Positions 51,040 to 60,301 of a stretch of 64,000 nucleotides of DNA are shown here, in pieces (position 1 is the first letter of the stretch; every line of letters begins with the position of its first letter). Made by a program: the position numbers and the translations under genes. The DNA lies in the NCBI RefSeq assembly GCF_023276405.1, contig NZ_JALRMO010000001.1, positions 6,721,501 through 6,785,500 of the forward strand. Reading direction: 5' to 3'. Under the pieces are notes generated by a model that worked only from the letters and a program-made list of their open reading frames with translations, was not told the DNA's origin and searched no databases. This DNA is from Paenibacillus hamazuiensis (GTDB lineage: Bacteria; Bacillota; Bacilli; Paenibacillales; NBRC-103111).

Positions 51040-52380
51040 ATGACACGTAAATATGAAGCGGATGTGGTCGTTGCCGGCGGCGGGCCGGCCGGACTGACGG
51101 CGGCCCTTGCCGCAGGACGGCAAGGAGCATCCGTCATCCTGATCGAACGCTACGGCTTTGTGGGCGGCATGTCCACAGCGGCCTCCGTCTACCCGTGGAT
51201 GACCTTCCACACCTCGCACGGCGAGCAGGTGATCAAGGGCATCGCGCAGGAAATCGTAGACCGCCTGATGGAACGCGGCGGATCTCCCGGCCATCTTCGG
51301 GACACGATCGGCTTTACGTACAGCGTGACGCCGTACGACGCCGAAATTTTCAAGCTGCTGGCCGTCGAAATGCTGAAGGAAGCCGGAGTCAAGCTGCTCG
51401 CTCACAGCTTCGTGGACGAAGTGAGCGTCCAGGGACAAACGATCCGATCCGTGCGCCTGACCGGCAAATCGGGACGGATCGACGTCTTCGGCAAGCAGTT
51501 CGTCGACGCCACCGGGGATGCCGATGTTGCGCATTTGGCCGGTGCGGCCACCCTTAAGGGGCGGGAGCAGGACGGACGCACGCAGCCGATGACGATGAAA
51601 TTCCGCATGCGCGGCGTCGATATCGAGGCGGTGCGGCAGGCTATTCTTGCTAATCCGCAAAACTTCTACCATAAAACGCTCTTTTCCGAGCTGGACCGGC
51701 TTCCGCTCACCTCCGTCTCCGGCTTTTACGCCGAATGGAAGGCGGCCAACGTGCCGATTAACCGCGATCAGGTGCTCTTCTTCACCGGGCCTGCGGCCGA
51801 CGAAGTGCTCGTCAACTGCACTCGCGTGCAGGGACTGGACGCTACCGACGTCGAGCAGCTGACGCAGGCCGAGGAAGAAGGCCGCCGCCAGGTGCTGCTG
51901 ATGGCCGAGTTTATGCAGAAGCACATTCCCGGCTTCGCCAACGCGTCGATATCCTCGGTCGGCACGCAGATCGGCATACGCGAATCGCGGCGGATCGACG
52001 GGCTCTACTGCCTGAGCCTCGCCGATGTCGTGCAGGGGCGCCGTTTCGACGACGGCATCGCGCGCAGCGGCTACCCGGTCGATCTGCACGACCCGACCGG
52101 CAAAGGCATCGCCTCCGCTTTCATCGAAGGCGGCGGAGCCTACGACATCCCTTACCGCTGCCTTATCCCGAAGGGGATCGACAATCTGCTCGCAGCCGGG
52201 CGTTGCATCTCGACGAGCCACGAGGCGCTGGCCACGACGCGGCTGACGCCGAGCTGCATGGCGACCGGCCAGGCGGCCGGAACAGCCGCGGCTCTTGCCG
52301 CCAAAGGCGGTACGTCCGTCACGGACGTCGACATCGAGCGGCTGCGCGACGCGCTTCGTCAGGCGAACGCCGTGATCTAA
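51040..52380 (+). CDS. FAD-dependent oxidoreductase
   Basis: A 446-residue protein. N-terminal dinucleotide-binding motif ADVVVAGGGPAGLTAALAAGRQG ending in an acidic strand (LIERYGF), then VGGMSTA, FVDATGDADVAHLAGA and the C-terminal IPKGIDNLLAAGRCIS with CMATGQAAGTAAALA, as in the FAD_oxidored (PF12831) group. Members near sugar transporters are thought to oxidise or dehydrate sugar derivatives, but few are characterised. AAGGAG lies upstream of the ATG, 48 bases after the permease stop. Last gene of the operon, followed by a strong terminator. Confidence 0.88.
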   Translation: MTRKYEADVVVAGGGPAGLTAALAAGRQGASVILIERYGFVGGMSTAASVYPWMTFHTSHGEQVIKGIAQEIVDRLMERGGSPGHLRDTIGFTYSVTPYDAEIFKLLAVEMLKEAGVKLLAHSFVDEVSVQGQTIRSVRLTGKSGRIDVFGKQFVDATGDADVAHLAGAATLKGREQDGRTQPMTMKFRMRGVDIEAVRQAILANPQNFYHKTLFSELDRLPLTSVSGFYAEWKAANVPINRDQVLFFTGPAADEVLVNCTRVQGLDATDVEQLTQAEEEGRRQVLLMAEFMQKHIPGFANASISSVGTQIGIRESRRIDGLYCLSLADVVQGRRFDDGIARSGYPVDLHDPTGKGIASAFIEGGGAYDIPYRCLIPKGIDNLLAAGRCISTSHEALATTRLTPSCMATGQAAGTAAALAAKGGTSVTDVDIERLRDALRQANAVI

Positions 52381-52397
52381 CAGGCGCCGCCGTAAGA

Positions 52398-52457
52398 CCA
52401 TGACCCGCAGGGAGCAAGTTAGATAAACTTGCCGTCCTGCGGGTCATTTTTTTTACG
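52398..52457 (+). terminator. Terminator of the sugar ABC/FAD oxidoreductase operon
   Basis: ATGACCCGCAGG with inner GCAAGTT pairs with AACTTGC and CCTGCGGGTCAT, followed by TTTTTTTT. Confidence 0.88.
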
Positions 52458-52540
52458 TACATCCACTCCACATGTATAAGCCCGTATGCTTTGGTAAATC
52501 ATAGCAGCGATTAAACGTAGGAAGGGATGTATTCCGGGAC

Positions 52541-54106
52541 ATGAGTCAGAACGAAACCGATATGACCTTAACGAATCGGCAGGGCTATCCGATTTCGGAT
52601 AATCAAAATATTCGAACGGTCGGAAATCGCGGCCCATCGACACTCGAGAACTATCACTTTATTGAAAAAATTTCCCACTTCGACCGCGAACGCATTCCGG
52701 AAAGAGTCGTTCACGCCCGCGGCGCCGGCGCTCACGGCTATTTCGAAGCTTATGGAAAAGTCGGCAACGAGCCTGTTTCCAAATATACCCGCGCCAAGCT
52801 TTTTCAAGAGGCGGGCAAGCGCACTCCGGTATTCGTTCGCTTTTCCACCGTTGTAGGCGGCACCCATTCTTCCGAAACCGATCGCGATCCGCGCGGCTTT
52901 GCCGTCAAGTTTTATACGGAGGAGGGAAACTGGGACCTGGTCGGCAACAACCTGAAAATTTTCTTCATCCGGGATCCGCTCAAATTTCCGGACATGGTCC
53001 ATGCTTTCAAGGTAGACCCCGTTACCAACGTGCCCAATCCGGAAAGAATGTTCGATTTTGTCTCTAACAGTCCGGAAGCCACCCACATGATTACCTTTGT
53101 TTTCTCACCTTGGGGCATTCCCGCTAATTACCGGCAAATGCAGGGGTCCGGCGTCAATACGTACAAGTGGGTCAACCGGGAAGGCGAAGCCGTTCTGGTC
53201 AAGTACCACTGGGAACCGCTGAAGCAAGGGATCAAGAACCTGACTCAGAAAGAAGCCAGCGCCATTCAAGCCAAGACGACAAGCCACGCGACCCAGGATC
53301 TATACGAAGCTATCGAACGGGGCGACTATCCCGAGTGGGAGCTTTGCGTGCAAATGATGAGCGACGATGAGCATCCCGAGTTGGATTTCGATCCGCTGGA
53401 CCCGACCAAGCTGTGGGATCATGAGCGTTTTCCGTTTTTGCCCGTAGGTAAGATGGTGTTAAATAAAAATCCGGAAAATTATTTTGCGGAAGTGGAGCAG
53501 GCGGCATTCGGTACGGGGGTATTGGTGGACGGTCTGGATTTTTCGGACGATAAACTGCTGCAGGGGCGCACCTTCTCCTACTCCGATACCCAGCGGTACC
53601 GGGTAGGCACGAATTATTTGCAGCTGCCGATCAACGCTCCGAAAACACGGGTCGCTACGAATCAAAGGGACGGGCAGATGGCTTATATGGTCGATCGGGC
53701 TCCCGATCAAAATCCGCATGTGAACTACGAGCCCTCCTCGTTGGGCGGCCTTCAGGAAGCGGTCCCGTCGGGCAAGGAACATCAGCCCGCCTATTCGGCC
53801 AAACTGGTTCGCGAAAAAATCAGCCGACCCAACGACTTTAAGCAAGCGGGCGAAACGTACCGCAAGTTTGAAGATTGGGAGCGCGATGAGCTGATTTCGA
53901 ATCTGGTCGATGCGCTGAAAATATGCAAACCGCACATTCAGGAAAAAATGATCGAGTATTTTACCAATGCCGACCCCGACTATGGCCGGAGAGTATCCGA
54001 AGGCTTGAAGCAAGCTAAAACGGACACCGCCCACCTCGGTTCCGATGCCGCAAGAGACGGGGCGGAGCAAGCCCGGAACTCCGGGCAACGGACGGACGGG
54101 TATTGA
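52541..54106 (+). CDS. katA: Monofunctional heme catalase
   Basis: A 521-residue protein. Catalytic His in [15 protein letters not shown], distal Asn in [14 protein letters not shown], and heme-ligand Tyr in [14 protein letters not shown]. Small-subunit catalase length with a Gln/Ala-rich C-terminal tail ([18 protein letters not shown]). It converts hydrogen peroxide to water and oxygen in the cytoplasm. GGAAGGG lies 14 bases before the ATG, a rather long spacing. No PerR box was identified. Monocistronic, with a bidirectional terminator downstream. Confidence 0.96.
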   Translation: MSQNETDMTLTNRQGYPISDNQNIRTVGNRGPSTLENYHFIEKISHFDRERIPERVVHARGAGAHGYFEAYGKVGNEPVSKYTRAKLFQEAGKRTPVFVRFSTVVGGTHSSETDRDPRGFAVKFYTEEGNWDLVGNNLKIFFIRDPLKFPDMVHAFKVDPVTNVPNPERMFDFVSNSPEATHMITFVFSPWGIPANYRQMQGSGVNTYKWVNREGEAVLVKYHWEPLKQGIKNLTQKEASAIQAKTTSHATQDLYEAIERGDYPEWELCVQMMSDDEHPELDFDPLDPTKLWDHERFPFLPVGKMVLNKNPENYFAEVEQAAFGTGVLVDGLDFSDDKLLQGRTFSYSDTQRYRVGTNYLQLPINAPKTRVATNQRDGQMAYMVDRAPDQNPHVNYEPSSLGGLQEAVPSGKEHQPAYSAKLVREKISRPNDFKQAGETYRKFEDWERDELISNLVDALKICKPHIQEKMIEYFTNADPDYGRRVSEGLKQAKTDTAHLGSDAARDGAEQARNSGQRTDGY

Positions 54107-54221
54107 GCGTCGACCACGAGTCGGTACTCCGGTTTCACGAGTCATGGCCAGGAAATGCAGCGGAATATTATAGGAGGATACCGGAAATACACCAGGAAAC
54201 CTCCCTGCAGATTTAGGCAAA

Positions 54222-54267
54222 ATAAAACCTCCCGCCCTACTTTCGATTTGAGGGTTGGGAGGTTTAT
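54222..54267. terminator. Bidirectional terminator between katA and the NarL-type regulator
   Basis: AAAACCTCCCGCCCT pairs with AGGGTTGGGAGGTTT, with A and T tracts on opposite sides of the stem, between convergent genes. Confidence 0.8.
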
Positions 54268-54298
54268 GGTAAGGATACATCAGGCCCGTGCACTGAGC

Positions 54299-54937
54299 CT
54301 ATTCCTCACGCGCTTTTTGAACCAATCGTTTCACGGCATTGCGATCCGAAACCTGCAGCTTGTTAAGAATGTTCGAGACATAGTTGGCTACCGTTTTGTT
54401 ACTGATTTGCAGTCGGGCGGCAATTTCGGCGTTGCTGTCACCCTTCGCAATCCGCTCCAAAATCTCCAACTCGCGTTTGGTGAGCTCCGAGAAGGTGGGA
54501 TTATCCGCGGGAACAGTACGGGACTGGGAAAAATAATGCATCATCCGGCCGGCAATATCCGCGCTAAATACCGCTCCGCCGCTGCCTACCATGCGGATGG
54601 ATTTGAGCAGCTCATCCTCGTCCGAATCCTTAAGGATGTACCCTTTCGCACCTACTCGCATGGCGGTGAAAACCGATTGGTCGTCTCTGAACATCGTCAA
54701 GATCAAAACCTCGATCGCCGGATATTTTTCTTTGATCAATCGCGTCGCTTCGATCCCATTCATACCGGGCATGCGGATATCCATAAGCACCAAATCGGGC
54801 TGCAGCCGCTCCACAAGAGCGACCGCTTCCTCTCCGGATGACGCTTCCCCAACGACTTCAAGATCGTCCGTCGTCCTCAGCAAATTGCGAACGCCGCTGC
54901 GAAATAACGGATGATCCTCTGCAATCACAATTCTCAA
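54299..54937 (-). CDS. NarL/LuxR-family response regulator
   Basis: A 212-residue protein. Receiver with IVIAEDHPLFRSG, acceptor Asp in LVLMDIRMPGMNG and the Lys in YILKDS. The LuxR-type helix-turn-helix is at about 145-205 (LTKRELEILERIAKGDSNAEIAARL, TVANYVSNILNKL). The start is TTG at 54937, with GGGGGAG 8 bases upstream. It follows its kinase by 20 bases on the same strand. Targets unknown. Confidence 0.92.
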   Translation of the reverse strand: MRIVIAEDHPLFRSGVRNLLRTTDDLEVVGEASSGEEAVALVERLQPDLVLMDIRMPGMNGIEATRLIKEKYPAIEVLILTMFRDDQSVFTAMRVGAKGYILKDSDEDELLKSIRMVGSGGAVFSADIAGRMMHYFSQSRTVPADNPTFSELTKRELEILERIAKGDSNAEIAARLQISNKTVANYVSNILNKLQVSDRNAVKRLVQKAREE

Positions 54938-54957
54938 CGTCTATGCTCCCCCTTCAA

Positions 54958-57129
54958 TTAAATCGGCAATATAGCCAGCACCCGCGTGCCGCCATGCTCC
55001 GCTTGTTCTATCGAACATTGTCCGCCTAATTCCGCCGCCCTCTCCCGCAGCGATTGAAGTCCGATACCGCCTTTGCCCGGAAGCCACTGCGTGTAAGAAG
55101 AATGAAGCCCTTTGCCGTTATCTGTCACTTCTATGACCAATTGCTTCGAAGACGACACATAAAGCTTGACCGAGCACTCGGTGGCCTGGCTGTGTTTCAC
55201 CACGTTAGCCAGAGATTCCGTGACGATACGGTAGGCAGCCACCTCCACCGCCGCCGGTAAATCCGGAAGCGGCGGCGGTTCATGCAGTTGGATGTGAATA
55301 GGCGCAGTTCCCTGCTCATCCGCAAGCAGCCTCGCCGGCTTGTTCAGCTCGCTGATTCTTTCTTGAATCGCGCTGATTAATCCGAGTTCATCCAGCGACG
55401 GCGGACGCAAATCATGGACGAGCGTCCGAATTTCATCCACGGTCGAACGTATAATCTTCCTGAGATCGCCCAGCATCTCTATGGCAATATCGGGTTTCTT
55501 CACGACGTATTTCTCCGCCGTGGCCGCATTGAGCGCCAAAGCGGCAAGGCGTGGAGCCAAATCATCATGCAAATTTTTACGAATTTGCCGATGCTCTTCC
55601 TCCCTGGCCAAAACCAGCTTTTCCCGGGATTCCTGCAAATCCTTCGCCAGCAGCTTCATGCCTAATGTCATATTCACATTTTCAACGATGGGGCCCGCTT
55701 GGTGCAGGAGCACATCCAGAAATTTGTTATCCTCCGACGAAAAAGCTTCTCCTGGGGAACGGCTGGATAAATAGAGCGTGCCGAGTCTTTCCCCACGGTG
55801 GATAATGGGAAACGACAGCACCTCATGAAGGGGCGCTCCGGACGAAGCGACAAAAGCGTCTTGTCCCCCAACACCGATCGCAATGCCGGCGTAAGGCAGG
55901 CGCAGCGATTCTTTAATGGTGGAAGCGAGCGCCTCCAGCATCGACTCCGGGGCCATCGGCCGAACAAGCTGGCTTCCGAGCTCCAGCAATACCGCATAAG
56001 GATCGTCGTGTCGGCCTTTCAGCATCCGGTTAATGAGCCGCTGCAGCTTTTCCTTTAACGGAGCGAAGGCGACCGCCACAATGGCCGTCGACGTTAAAGA
56101 GACAAACAGATTATTTTTCGTCTCAAATAAGCGGCCCAGGTAATAGACCGAAAAAATATAGATCGCAGCCACACAAAGAGACAAAGCGCCGTATACCAAT
56201 GTTCTCTTGACCAGCGGGTCGATATCCCACAACCGGTGCCTCAGTACCGCCATCGTCAAAGTTACCGGAATGGCAAGTAAGCTTAAATTAAGAATCGCAT
56301 TGAGATACACGTAAGTCAGGGCGCTTCCGTCATTCAAACGGGGGTCGAATAATATGCTCATTCCGATAAACCCGGTCATGCCGACGGCGAGCCCGAATAC
56401 AACCCATTTGGTCTGTTGGCGCTGCGCCCGCGAAGATACTTTCAAATACCGGAATATTTGCGAATAAACCAGTACCAGCGTCATGCCTACATACCACAAG
56501 GCCATAAGGTAAACGGAACCGTTCATTTCGTACCATATCATTCTGCGATTGATGAAGCTGCCGATATCCACGATCAGGATCAAGACAAAAACTACTACAG
56601 TCCATCTGGGCACAAACGAACCGTTGGGAAAAAGCAGAAACAACAGCGATAATCCAATCCAGCCGAGCGTCGATACAAATGCAAACCACCACTCCAGAGC
56701 GGCATTCCCTTGAAAAGCGACGGAGGTTAACGAAGGAAATGAGGTGCCGAACGCAACCATTGCCAAAGCGGCCAGAATGGCCATCGGTTCGCGAAACCCT
56801 TTCCAAAAAAGGAATAATGCAGCCGCATAATAAACAAACGTAAAAACAACATCGATACACACGAAAATGATTCCATAGGTCTCCAGCGTCAGGTGAACCG
56901 ATCCTGCATTCTCAAGGGGCATTGCGGGTACAAAAGTGCCGCACCCGTCTACGATACAAGTGGAAATGAGTTTTTGGTAATACTCGGGGATCCCTGTGCA
57001 ATACGATACTGCCGTAAACAGAGAGAAGAAGACGGCCCAAAGCTGAAAGCAAACAAGGAGCCTTTTTTGCAGTGTCCGGGCCGCAGGTTCATTCGTTCGA
57101 CCGGGAAGCCCATCCTGCGTTTGCTGCAT
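54958..57129 (-). CDS. Sensor histidine kinase with multi-helix membrane region, GAF and HisKA_3
   Basis: A 723-residue protein. The N-terminal half has about eight to ten hydrophobic helices (to about residue 360), with a short outside loop containing two Cys (CIVDGCG). A GAF-like domain follows (about 385-510), then HisKA_3 with EEEHRQIRKNLHDDLAPRLA (His in NLHDD) and HATPase (RIVTESLANVVKHS, DNGKGL, GIGLQSLRERAAELGG). It resembles the ComP/DegS-type kinases that pair with NarL regulators. GGAGGGGG precedes the ATG. An IS element has inserted 145 bases upstream of the start but leaves a promoter intact. Confidence 0.9.
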   Translation of the reverse strand: MQQTQDGLPGRTNEPAARTLQKRLLVCFQLWAVFFSLFTAVSYCTGIPEYYQKLISTCIVDGCGTFVPAMPLENAGSVHLTLETYGIIFVCIDVVFTFVYYAAALFLFWKGFREPMAILAALAMVAFGTSFPSLTSVAFQGNAALEWWFAFVSTLGWIGLSLLFLLFPNGSFVPRWTVVVFVLILIVDIGSFINRRMIWYEMNGSVYLMALWYVGMTLVLVYSQIFRYLKVSSRAQRQQTKWVVFGLAVGMTGFIGMSILFDPRLNDGSALTYVYLNAILNLSLLAIPVTLTMAVLRHRLWDIDPLVKRTLVYGALSLCVAAIYIFSVYYLGRLFETKNNLFVSLTSTAIVAVAFAPLKEKLQRLINRMLKGRHDDPYAVLLELGSQLVRPMAPESMLEALASTIKESLRLPYAGIAIGVGGQDAFVASSGAPLHEVLSFPIIHRGERLGTLYLSSRSPGEAFSSEDNKFLDVLLHQAGPIVENVNMTLGMKLLAKDLQESREKLVLAREEEHRQIRKNLHDDLAPRLAALALNAATAEKYVVKKPDIAIEMLGDLRKIIRSTVDEIRTLVHDLRPPSLDELGLISAIQERISELNKPARLLADEQGTAPIHIQLHEPPPLPDLPAAVEVAAYRIVTESLANVVKHSQATECSVKLYVSSSKQLVIEVTDNGKGLHSSYTQWLPGKGGIGLQSLRERAAELGGQCSIEQAEHGGTRVLAILPI

Positions 57130-57158
57130 GAAACCCCCTCCGATTTCAAATTATCTCT

Positions 57159-57187
57159 ATTATAGCGAGCATCCTGCAGCCTGAATA
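57159..57187 (-). promoter_or_regulatory. Promoter of the NarL-type two-component operon
   Basis: On the minus strand a perfect TATAAT (57159-57164) lies 17 bases after a weak -35-like TATTCA (57182-57187), about 30 bases before the kinase start. It is between the gene and the IS insertion. Confidence 0.5.
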
Positions 57188-57268
57188 CGGAGAATCCGCA
57201 ACTTCCCAGCGGCTTCCCGGATTTCCCGAGAAGTTTCCCTGTCTCCCTGCCCTATTTTCTCGTGAACT

Positions 57269-57273
57269 TGCAA
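57269..57273. repeat. Left target-site duplication of the IS element
   Basis: TGCAA at 57269-57273 is repeated at 59228-59232, directly abutting the two inverted ends. Confidence 0.75.
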
Positions 57274-57339
57274 CCCGGGTTCGACAGTCGGTAGATGCAC
57301 AATCCGTCTCAAACCCAAGCGGGACAAGGGATGCGGCAG

Positions 57340-57349
57340 TTGTGGATAA
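57340..57349 (-). other. DnaA-box match in the left end of the IS
   Basis: TTGTGGATAA, the complement of TTATCCACAA, is a perfect DnaA box located 66 bases inside the left terminus. Confidence 0.5.
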
Positions 57350-57378
57350 CTACGTGTGGTGCCTACATCTTTTGGGGG

Positions 57379-59025
57379 TCAAGAGAGCGAAATATCCCAT
57401 ATTTGCTGGGGTTCTGCGATTTGCAAGGCCGAAACAATTGCCCGATGTTCGTCCGTTAATTCCGTCCGTTGCCGCAGCTTTCCACCATCCAAACGGTACT
57501 CAACCAGATGCAGCGTCTGCATGAGCGAACGAATCTCGCGCCACGTTTGACCGGTTTGGTTTTCTGCAATCCGGATGAGCATCAAGGCCAGCCAGCAAAG
57601 CAGGACATGTGCGCGAATCCGTTCTTCTTTCCGGTGGTAGACCGGCCGCAGTTCCAGCGATTGCTTGAGTGTCCGAAACGCTGCTTCCACCTGAAGCAAT
57701 TGCTTGTACCCGAGTGCCACGTCTTCCGTGGACAAGGTGTCGTCAGAGGTGCGCAGCAAGTATTTGCCGTCCAGATGCTCCATCGCTTTGACGGCGGCCA
57801 GATCGATACGCAGATTGCCGCGCTTGTCGGTCTTGAGATACCGTTTGTACGTCGGATGGCTGTGTAGACGGCAGTGTGCCCCGGTATGCGCTTCGCCGTC
57901 CAGTTCCTTCAACCGGGCAAGCTCCGTGCGCAGCTGCTCCAGATGCGCTTCGCGCCGGGCGGCATCCCGCTTTGCTTCTTCCGGATTGCGAACGAGCACG
58001 TATCGCTTGCGCGCTTCGCCATCCCCCACGACGATCTCCTTGACCTCCAGGTTGTCTCGGATCGTTTTGAAACGTCCCGGATGCGCGAGTGCCGCTTCGA
58101 CGGTCGGCTTGCCCGACGTCATCTTCTCCCCGGCAATGTAGTGGCCGCCGCTCTGTTGCAGTACGCGCAGATTGTCTTCGGAGGAGAAACCGCGGTCGAC
58201 GACGGTAATCACACGCCCGAGTTTCCACCCGATCAGATCCTTTTTCACCTGCGGCACAACGTTCATATCCGACGTATTGCCCGGCCACACCCAACAACGA
58301 ATCGGGATGCCCTCACGCGTGACAGCAAAACCGATGACCACCTGCGGAAGGTCGGGGCGATGGTCTTTCGAATAACCGGTTTTGCGAAAATCGTCTTCGT
58401 CGTCCTCTTCCGTCTCAAAATACGTGGAGGTCGTGTCGAAGAACAGCAGATCGACTTCCAGATTCAGCAAATCCGCTACCGTATGGAACACTTCACGCTG
58501 GATGCTTTCTTCCGACGTGAGCAGAAAATCCATTGCCCGGTAGCCATGCTGCACGTCAAACGCCGGAAGGTCCGGGATGACCACTTCACGATCCACCCAA
58601 TCTTCAATCGCCAGCTTGCTGCTTGGTGCCAGCGCCCGATTGGCCACCATGGCAAAGATGGCGCGTTCAACCGGCATGCGGTATTCCCGGTCGGCAAGTC
58701 GTCGTGTAATCGCTTCGCCGATACCAAGCTTCTTCCAAAGTTGATCGAGCAGCCATACGCCGCCCAGCGAACGACTGCTAAGGAGCGTAACCGAAGCGGG
58801 TTGCGCTGAAGATGGAGAGGGCGCTTGCGGCTCGCCAATAAAACGGTGGATGCTGGCGGCAAGACGTTTCAAGCCCTCCATGTCCAGTTCGTCAGCGCGG
58901 CCGAAATGGTACAGGACTTTCGCTTGTGGAGTTCCGGTCACAGGATTTCGCTCATTATGGGCGAGCTGTACGTAACGGGTGATCGAACCGTTTTTATTTT
59001 TACGAGAGATTGTTCGTATATACAT
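57379..59025 (-). CDS. IS1634-family DDE transposase
   Basis: A 548-residue protein, full length for the family. N-terminal YIRTISRKNKNGSITRYVQLAHNER; catalytic region with the first Asp in VDLLFFDTTSTYFE, the second in VITVVDRGFSSEDNL and a Glu in QLLQVEAAFRTLKQSLELRPVYHRKEERIRAH (the YREK-like signature of IS4-type enzymes). No frameshift or stop was seen, so it is probably functional. No good Shine-Dalgarno sequence precedes the ATG at 59025, which would keep expression low. Confidence 0.93.
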   Translation of the reverse strand: MYIRTISRKNKNGSITRYVQLAHNERNPVTGTPQAKVLYHFGRADELDMEGLKRLAASIHRFIGEPQAPSPSSAQPASVTLLSSRSLGGVWLLDQLWKKLGIGEAITRRLADREYRMPVERAIFAMVANRALAPSSKLAIEDWVDREVVIPDLPAFDVQHGYRAMDFLLTSEESIQREVFHTVADLLNLEVDLLFFDTTSTYFETEEDDEDDFRKTGYSKDHRPDLPQVVIGFAVTREGIPIRCWVWPGNTSDMNVVPQVKKDLIGWKLGRVITVVDRGFSSEDNLRVLQQSGGHYIAGEKMTSGKPTVEAALAHPGRFKTIRDNLEVKEIVVGDGEARKRYVLVRNPEEAKRDAARREAHLEQLRTELARLKELDGEAHTGAHCRLHSHPTYKRYLKTDKRGNLRIDLAAVKAMEHLDGKYLLRTSDDTLSTEDVALGYKQLLQVEAAFRTLKQSLELRPVYHRKEERIRAHVLLCWLALMLIRIAENQTGQTWREIRSLMQTLHLVEYRLDGGKLRQRTELTDEHRAIVSALQIAEPQQIWDISLS

Positions 59026-59073
59026 ATCTACAGGATATAATATATACTACAAGAAATGCAACAAAAATATCTA

Positions 59074-59083
59074 ATTATCCACA
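59074..59083 (+). other. DnaA-box match in the right end of the IS
   Basis: TTATCCACAA is a perfect DnaA box about 145 bases inside the right terminus, inverted relative to the copy at 57340-57349. Confidence 0.5.
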
Positions 59084-59227
59084 AAAATTTAGTGCCTACA
59101 GTTTTTTGGATTTTTTCGCGTCGTAGTGCCTGTGGAAAAGTCCGAAAAGCCGCGTCAAATCTGGATTTCAGTTGTCCACAGCACCCAAAAGGGTGCCTAC
59201 TTTTCGAGGGTTACTGTCGAACCCGGG

Positions 59228-59232
59228 TGCAA
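59228..59232. repeat. Right target-site duplication of the IS element
   Basis: TGCAA, the direct copy of 57269-57273. Confidence 0.75.
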
Positions 59233-59264
59233 AGCCCCTTCTGCATCGGTCGCAGAAGGGGCAG
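59233..59264 (-). terminator. Terminator of the SDR gene, adjoining the IS insertion
   Basis: GCCCCTTCTGC pairs with GCAGAAGGGGC. In the minus direction it is followed by TTTGCA, and the IS begins right there, so the insertion lies at the foot of the terminator hairpin. Confidence 0.7.
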
Positions 59265-59292
59265 CGGCTAAACATATTCGATCTTGTTTATG

Positions 59293-60087
59293 TTAAAAAA
59301 TAGTCGGCACCAGTCCCCCATCCATACGGATGGGAGAACCTTTAAATGCGGACGCATAAGGACTGCACACAAATGCAGCCAATCTGCCTATTTCAATCGG
59401 CTTGATAAAGCGCTGTATTTCCGATTGGGGCAGGTTTGCAGCCATAAATTTGTTCTCTTTTTCTGAAAAAGCCATATTTTCATCAGGGTACATCCCCTCG
59501 ATGATTTGCTGCACATTTTCAGAGAGCGTTGGTCCCGGCATGATCGTATTGACCGTAACTTCCGTTCCTCTTGTTAGTTTGGACAAGCTTTTTGCCAACG
59601 ATAAAAGCATTGTCTTTGTCATGCAATACTGGGGCATTAGCCCCGAAGGCATAACGGCTTCTTCACTCGCGATGAAGATAATGCGGCCATCATCGTTTTT
59701 CAACATGTGAGGCAAATAAAATTTACACAATCCGTTTGCGGCAAGAACGTTTGTACGGAAGTATTTTTCCCATACTTCATCGTCAACATCCTCATACTGC
59801 ATTATTTCATAAATCCCCATGTTGTTAACTAAAATATCGATTTGGGGGTATTTTTCGAATAAAGCTTCTCTTTGCTTCATATCCACAAGATCGGCTGCAG
59901 CATTTTGAGGAGAGGTTGCCGGGAAATCGGTCTTGATTTCATTTACAACTCGCTCGACCTCTTCGTCGTTTCGTCCATTAACGAGAACATTTACACCTTC
60001 TTTAGCCAGCTCAATGGCAATCGCTTTGCCTATACCTTTCGTTGATCCTGTAACCAAAGCTGTTTTATTGTGTAATCCCATATCCAT
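59293..60087 (-). CDS. Short-chain dehydrogenase/reductase
   Basis: A 264-residue protein. Rossmann motif ALVTGSTKGIGKAIA, NNMG, catalytic Ser in IFIASEEAV, and Tyr/Lys in YCMTK (classical SDR set). The C-terminus SPYASAFKGSPIRMDGG is typical. The substrate cannot be told from sequence. AGGGAG lies 9 bases before the ATG. It is followed by a terminator and then the IS element, and preceded on the same strand by an AraC-family regulator gene that may control it. Confidence 0.9.
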   Translation of the reverse strand: MDMGLHNKTALVTGSTKGIGKAIAIELAKEGVNVLVNGRNDEEVERVVNEIKTDFPATSPQNAAADLVDMKQREALFEKYPQIDILVNNMGIYEIMQYEDVDDEVWEKYFRTNVLAANGLCKFYLPHMLKNDDGRIIFIASEEAVMPSGLMPQYCMTKTMLLSLAKSLSKLTRGTEVTVNTIMPGPTLSENVQQIIEGMYPDENMAFSEKENKFMAANLPQSEIQRFIKPIEIGRLAAFVCSPYASAFKGSPIRMDGGLVPTIF

Positions 60088-60301
60088 GATCCATTTCTCC
60101 CTAAGACAAAGTCAGCTTGTCATCGTCAGCACTTCAAAACGATGTGCTCCGATACAGACTATACTACTTGGTCCGGACGGCTCCGTAACTAGCATGCTGC
60201 GCCAAAGTTCTTGTTTGACGCGCCAAGAGATAGAACTCGGTCAGGGATTCTCTGCGGAATTGGATTAGATCAGGATTTTTAAGGATGAATAATCGGTATT
60301 C

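Larger units (their letters stand above)
57274..59227. mobile_element. Complete IS1634-family insertion sequence (1954 bp)
   Basis: Terminal inverted repeats CCCGGGTTCGACAGT (57274-57288) and ACTGTCGAACCCGGG (59213-59227) match perfectly over 15 bases. They are flanked by the 5-bp duplication TGCAA, and they enclose one full transposase gene. Size, duplication length and transposase type fit IS1634. Subterminal regions carry repeated GTGCCTA motifs and a perfect TTATCCACAA (DnaA-box) sequence at each end in inverted orientation (57340-57349 and 59074-59083). The exact duplication and intact ORF suggest a recent insertion. Confidence 0.88.

Noticed and set aside
50305-52401. 698-codon minus-strand ORF opposite the permease and FAD oxidoreductase
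   Set aside because: It spans two well-supported genes on the other strand. Its His/Arg-rich composition is typical of the antisense frame of GC-rich codons.
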